From JBCCTX01 sp964468435 (GTDB taxonomy: Bacteria; Bacteroidota; Bacteroidia; J057), in contig CAYXVE010000001.1 in the NCBI GenBank assembly GCA_964468435.1, forward strand, positions 186,001 through 250,000: 64,000 bases of DNA. The letters are read 5' to 3'. Position 1 is the stretch's first letter. Each line of letters opens with the position of its first letter. The translations under genes were made by a program, and so were the position numbers. The notes under the pieces are model-generated. The model had not been told where the DNA came from, made no database searches, and saw nothing but the letters and a program-made list of their open reading frames with translations. Positions 62,222 through 64,000 of this stretch are shown here, piece after piece.

Positions 62222-62683
62222 TTATTCTGCTACGATCATGATCGTATCTGTAGTAATGCGATTGCTTTCATTATCTGATCGATCTACTATATAGACGTCA
62301 AAGGTTGTTGGTTCTTCAGAAAGCCCTGATCCAGGACGGATGACGGTCGGTTGCAATTGAAACGTAATGGTACCCTGAATGGCTGGATTTTTGGTATCGG
62401 GCGTCAGAAAGGGAAGGTTGAAGGTTTGTTCATTTTGATTTTCGGGGATCCAGGGTCTGTTATCTACGACAAACAAACTTTTCACAGCATTGTCATCAAT
62501 TCCTAGATCTCCATTACCATCTTTGAAAGATATGGCAATGACAATAGAATCCTGAAACTGAGTGGCTCTGCGAGGTTGTATATCTACGAATTCTATCTCA
62601 GGACTATCACCAAAGCCCACATCCGAATCACAGGCATTGATAAGCGGGAATAAACTCAACAATATTACAGCCAATTTTTTCAT
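62222..62683 (-). CDS. hypothetical lipoprotein
   Basis: 153 residues from ATG 62683 with lipobox PLINAC. The mature protein looks like one beta-sandwich: IEFVDIQPRRATQFQDSIVI, FKDGNGDLG (a calcium-loop-like turn) and TFDVYIVDRSDNESN. Similar small lipoproteins with the SFKDGNGDLG motif are frequent in Bacteroidota; no function is known. It converges on the MlaE gene with an 11-bp gap. Confidence 0.75.
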   Translation of the reverse strand: MKKLAVILLSLFPLINACDSDVGFGDSPEIEFVDIQPRRATQFQDSIVIAISFKDGNGDLGIDDNAVKSLFVVDNRPWIPENQNEQTFNLPFLTPDTKNPAIQGTITFQLQPTVIRPGSGLSEEPTTFDVYIVDRSDNESNRITTDTIMIVAE

Positions 62684-62892
62684 ACATTCATACAAATATT
62701 ATCTAAGAAACAATATAGACATATAAGCTGATGCAATCAACTAAATAATTAAACGTATGTTGTAATACTTTGTTTTGTTTTGAGTTGGGAAAGTAATCAT
62801 AATGACAATAACGCAAAGCAACGAAACCGAGTGCAAAACTATAGTTGTAAAAGGGATACCTAGCTTGATCTGATTAGTGCATATTTTCCTCT

Positions 62893-63106
62893 TTACGCTC
62901 CTAATCCTGTAAAAGGACTGCAACAGATAACTATTTCATCTTCATCAACATCGTAAATGAATCCAGGTATACTCTGAGTATTAGCAATTTAATACAGGGA
63001 ATGGGATTTCGCTGGACTCAACCTGTAAGACTTTCCTGCTGTAGATCATGCCATGATAGTCGACACCAGAGAAATTGACCTGTCTGCTCAAGTCCAGGAC
63101 CCAATT
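62893..63106 (-). pseudogene. possible decayed gene, family unknown
   Basis: On the minus strand two protein-like frames join across a shift. The first (63106 to about 62988) reads WVLDLSRQVNFSGVDYHGMI, then SRKVLQVESSEIPFPVLN and a stop. The second (about 62975-62893) reads SIPGFIYDVDEDEIVICCSP and ends TGLGA. No start codon is usable and I recognise no family, so this is a tentative remnant. The remaining flanks (62684-62892, 63107-63186) hold nothing I can support. Confidence 0.3.
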
Positions 63107-63186
63107 ACATGTATGTAGTCTTTTGTATGATATTATTGAAATAAATTATAACACTGTTATAATCTTATAACTTACCACATATACTC

Positions 63187-64000
63187 TCAATAAACAGGAA
63201 GCGTTGAGTCTATTTCGTTTGCATAAGCGATCAGGCCTCCTGTAAGGTTATACAGATTCCTAAATCCATATTCCTGTTCGAGCATTTGGATCGTTCTAGC
63301 ACTTCTGGCGCCACTCCTGCAGTGCAGGACGACAGGTATATCTCTGGATACCCGATCCAGGTGTTGTTCAATCTCCTTTTGTGGCATGAGCTGCCCACCA
63401 AGGTTGGATATTTCATATTCATAGGGTTCGCGAACATCAATCAATTGAAATATATGTTGGCGCTGACGCCACGCCAGAAGCTCAGATACAGTTATGCTTT
63501 TCCCTTCATAAAAAGTTTGTATTTCTCCTTCCTCATGAGGCATACCACAGAATTCCTGATAGTCTATTAGTTCCGTCTGTGACGGATTATCTCCCGTAAG
63601 AGGATTGCCTGGATGACGTGGAATATTGAGCGTTTTTACTGTAAAATCCAGTGTGTCAATCAGGAATAATCTCCCTGATAGGGGTTCTCCGATACCGCTC
63701 AGTAGTTTGATTACTTCCAGTGCCTGCATAGAGCCGATAATCCCGGGAAGCACACCCAGTACACCTCCTTCTGCACAACTGGGAACCATGCCGGGAGGCG
63801 GTGGGGTAGGGTAGAGGTCACGGTAATTGGGGCCTGTTTTCCCCTTTGAATCTGTGTAATTGAAAACAGATAGCTGCCCCTCAAAGCGGAATACTGATGC
63901 ATATACATTGGGTTTGTCTGATAGCACGCAGGCATCATTGACCAGGTATCTGGTGGGAAAGTTATCTGTACCATCTGCCACGACATCATACTCCTTGATC
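63187..64000 (-). CDS. ThiF/MoeB-family adenylyltransferase with C-terminal rhodanese domain (5' end outside window)
   Basis: Partial gene: the frame stays open to the window end (EYDVVADGTDNFPTRYL), so the N-terminal ATP-binding part lies beyond 64000. The visible E1-like part has DGTDNFPTRYLVNDAC and VPSCAEGGVLGVLPGIIGSMQALEVIK. The C-terminal rhodanese domain (last about 100 residues) has the active cysteine in LHCRSGARSA and DVREPYEYEISNLGG. Such proteins adenylate a ThiS/MoaD-type sulfur carrier and add sulfur, in molybdopterin or thiamine synthesis. A molybdopterin role would fit moaA and the molybdoenzyme in the window. The internal GTG at 63981 is not the true start. Confidence 0.9.
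   Translation of the reverse strand, partial: IKEYDVVADGTDNFPTRYLVNDACVLSDKPNVYASVFRFEGQLSVFNYTDSKGKTGPNYRDLYPTPPPPGMVPSCAEGGVLGVLPGIIGSMQALEVIKLLSGIGEPLSGRLFLIDTLDFTVKTLNIPRHPGNPLTGDNPSQTELIDYQEFCGMPHEEGEIQTFYEGKSITVSELLAWRQRQHIFQLIDVREPYEYEISNLGGQLMPQKEIEQHLDRVSRDIPVVLHCRSGARSARTIQMLEQEYGFRNLYNLTGGLIAYANEIDSTLPVY

Overview
The window reads as chromosome of a member of the Bacteroidota, most likely an aerobic Cytophagales-type bacterium. The signs are start codons without Shine-Dalgarno sequences, many upstream TAnnTTTG boxes (the -7 element of the Bacteroidota primary sigma factor), families typical of this phylum (DUF4296 and DUF4294 proteins, a NagB fused to a PIG-L deacetylase, OmpA proteins with thrombospondin type 3 repeats, a TonB receptor with a carboxypeptidase-regulatory-like domain, LytS/LytTR pairs) and moderately AT-rich DNA. 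I see no rRNA, tRNA, CRISPR array, intact transposon or prophage.

Layout. 0.2-2.4 kb: class II fructose-bisphosphate aldolase with a strong terminator, then a KAS III-like synthase. 2.4-11.3 kb: an amino-sugar/peptidoglycan salvage block: a secreted NagZ-like glucosidase fused to a serine beta-lactamase-fold domain, a DeoR regulator, NagB fused to a PIG-L deacetylase, a membrane acyltransferase-like protein, and a GHL10 (DigH/YngK-type) glycosidase. A decayed sulfatase lies just behind it. 11.6-22.0 kb: housekeeping (HAD phosphatase, asd, small cytochrome b5, patatin outer-membrane protein, pfkA, mutS, trxA, accD). 21.9-29.8 kb: AlkB-type monooxygenase, M19 dipeptidase, MarR, moaA, a Tat-exported sulfite-oxidase-type molybdoenzyme with its cytochrome c, and ispH. 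29.8-37.6 kb: cmk, a BtuF/BtuC vitamin B12 uptake pair, thpR, a lytic transglycosylase lipoprotein, glycerate kinase, and a lipoprotein-SCO1-cytochrome c cluster. 37.8-47.7 kb: sialate O-acetylesterase with dihydroorotase, a deoxynucleoside kinase, an intergenic repeat cluster, then folA-rocD-TraB/GumN facing DUF4296-mutS2. 48.2-52.8 kb: an operon of TPR protein, TonB-dependent receptor, LytS-type kinase and LytTR regulator. 52.8-64.0 kb: remnant of an FtsX-like permease, GH20 and ROK kinase, aroC, two OmpA-family proteins, cutC, DUF4294, MlaE-type permease, a lipoprotein, and a MoeB/ThiF-rhodanese gene cut by the window end.

Three themes connect the genes. One is cell-wall and amino-sugar recycling (NagZ fusion, NagB, GHL10, lytic transglycosylase, GH20/ROK, sialate esterase). 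A second is molybdenum-cofactor-dependent sulfite oxidation (moaA, moeB-like, molybdoenzyme, cytochrome c). The third is a receptor operon with its own two-component system. The least expected observations are several decayed genes between intact ones (sulfatase, FtsX permease, probable sigma factor), two places where a promoter, a tiny leader and an intrinsic terminator sit just before a gene (thpR, cutC), a palindrome-plus-22-bp repeat cluster, and a hairpin that hides the start codon of the TPR/receptor operon. No clearly novel defence or mobile system was found.
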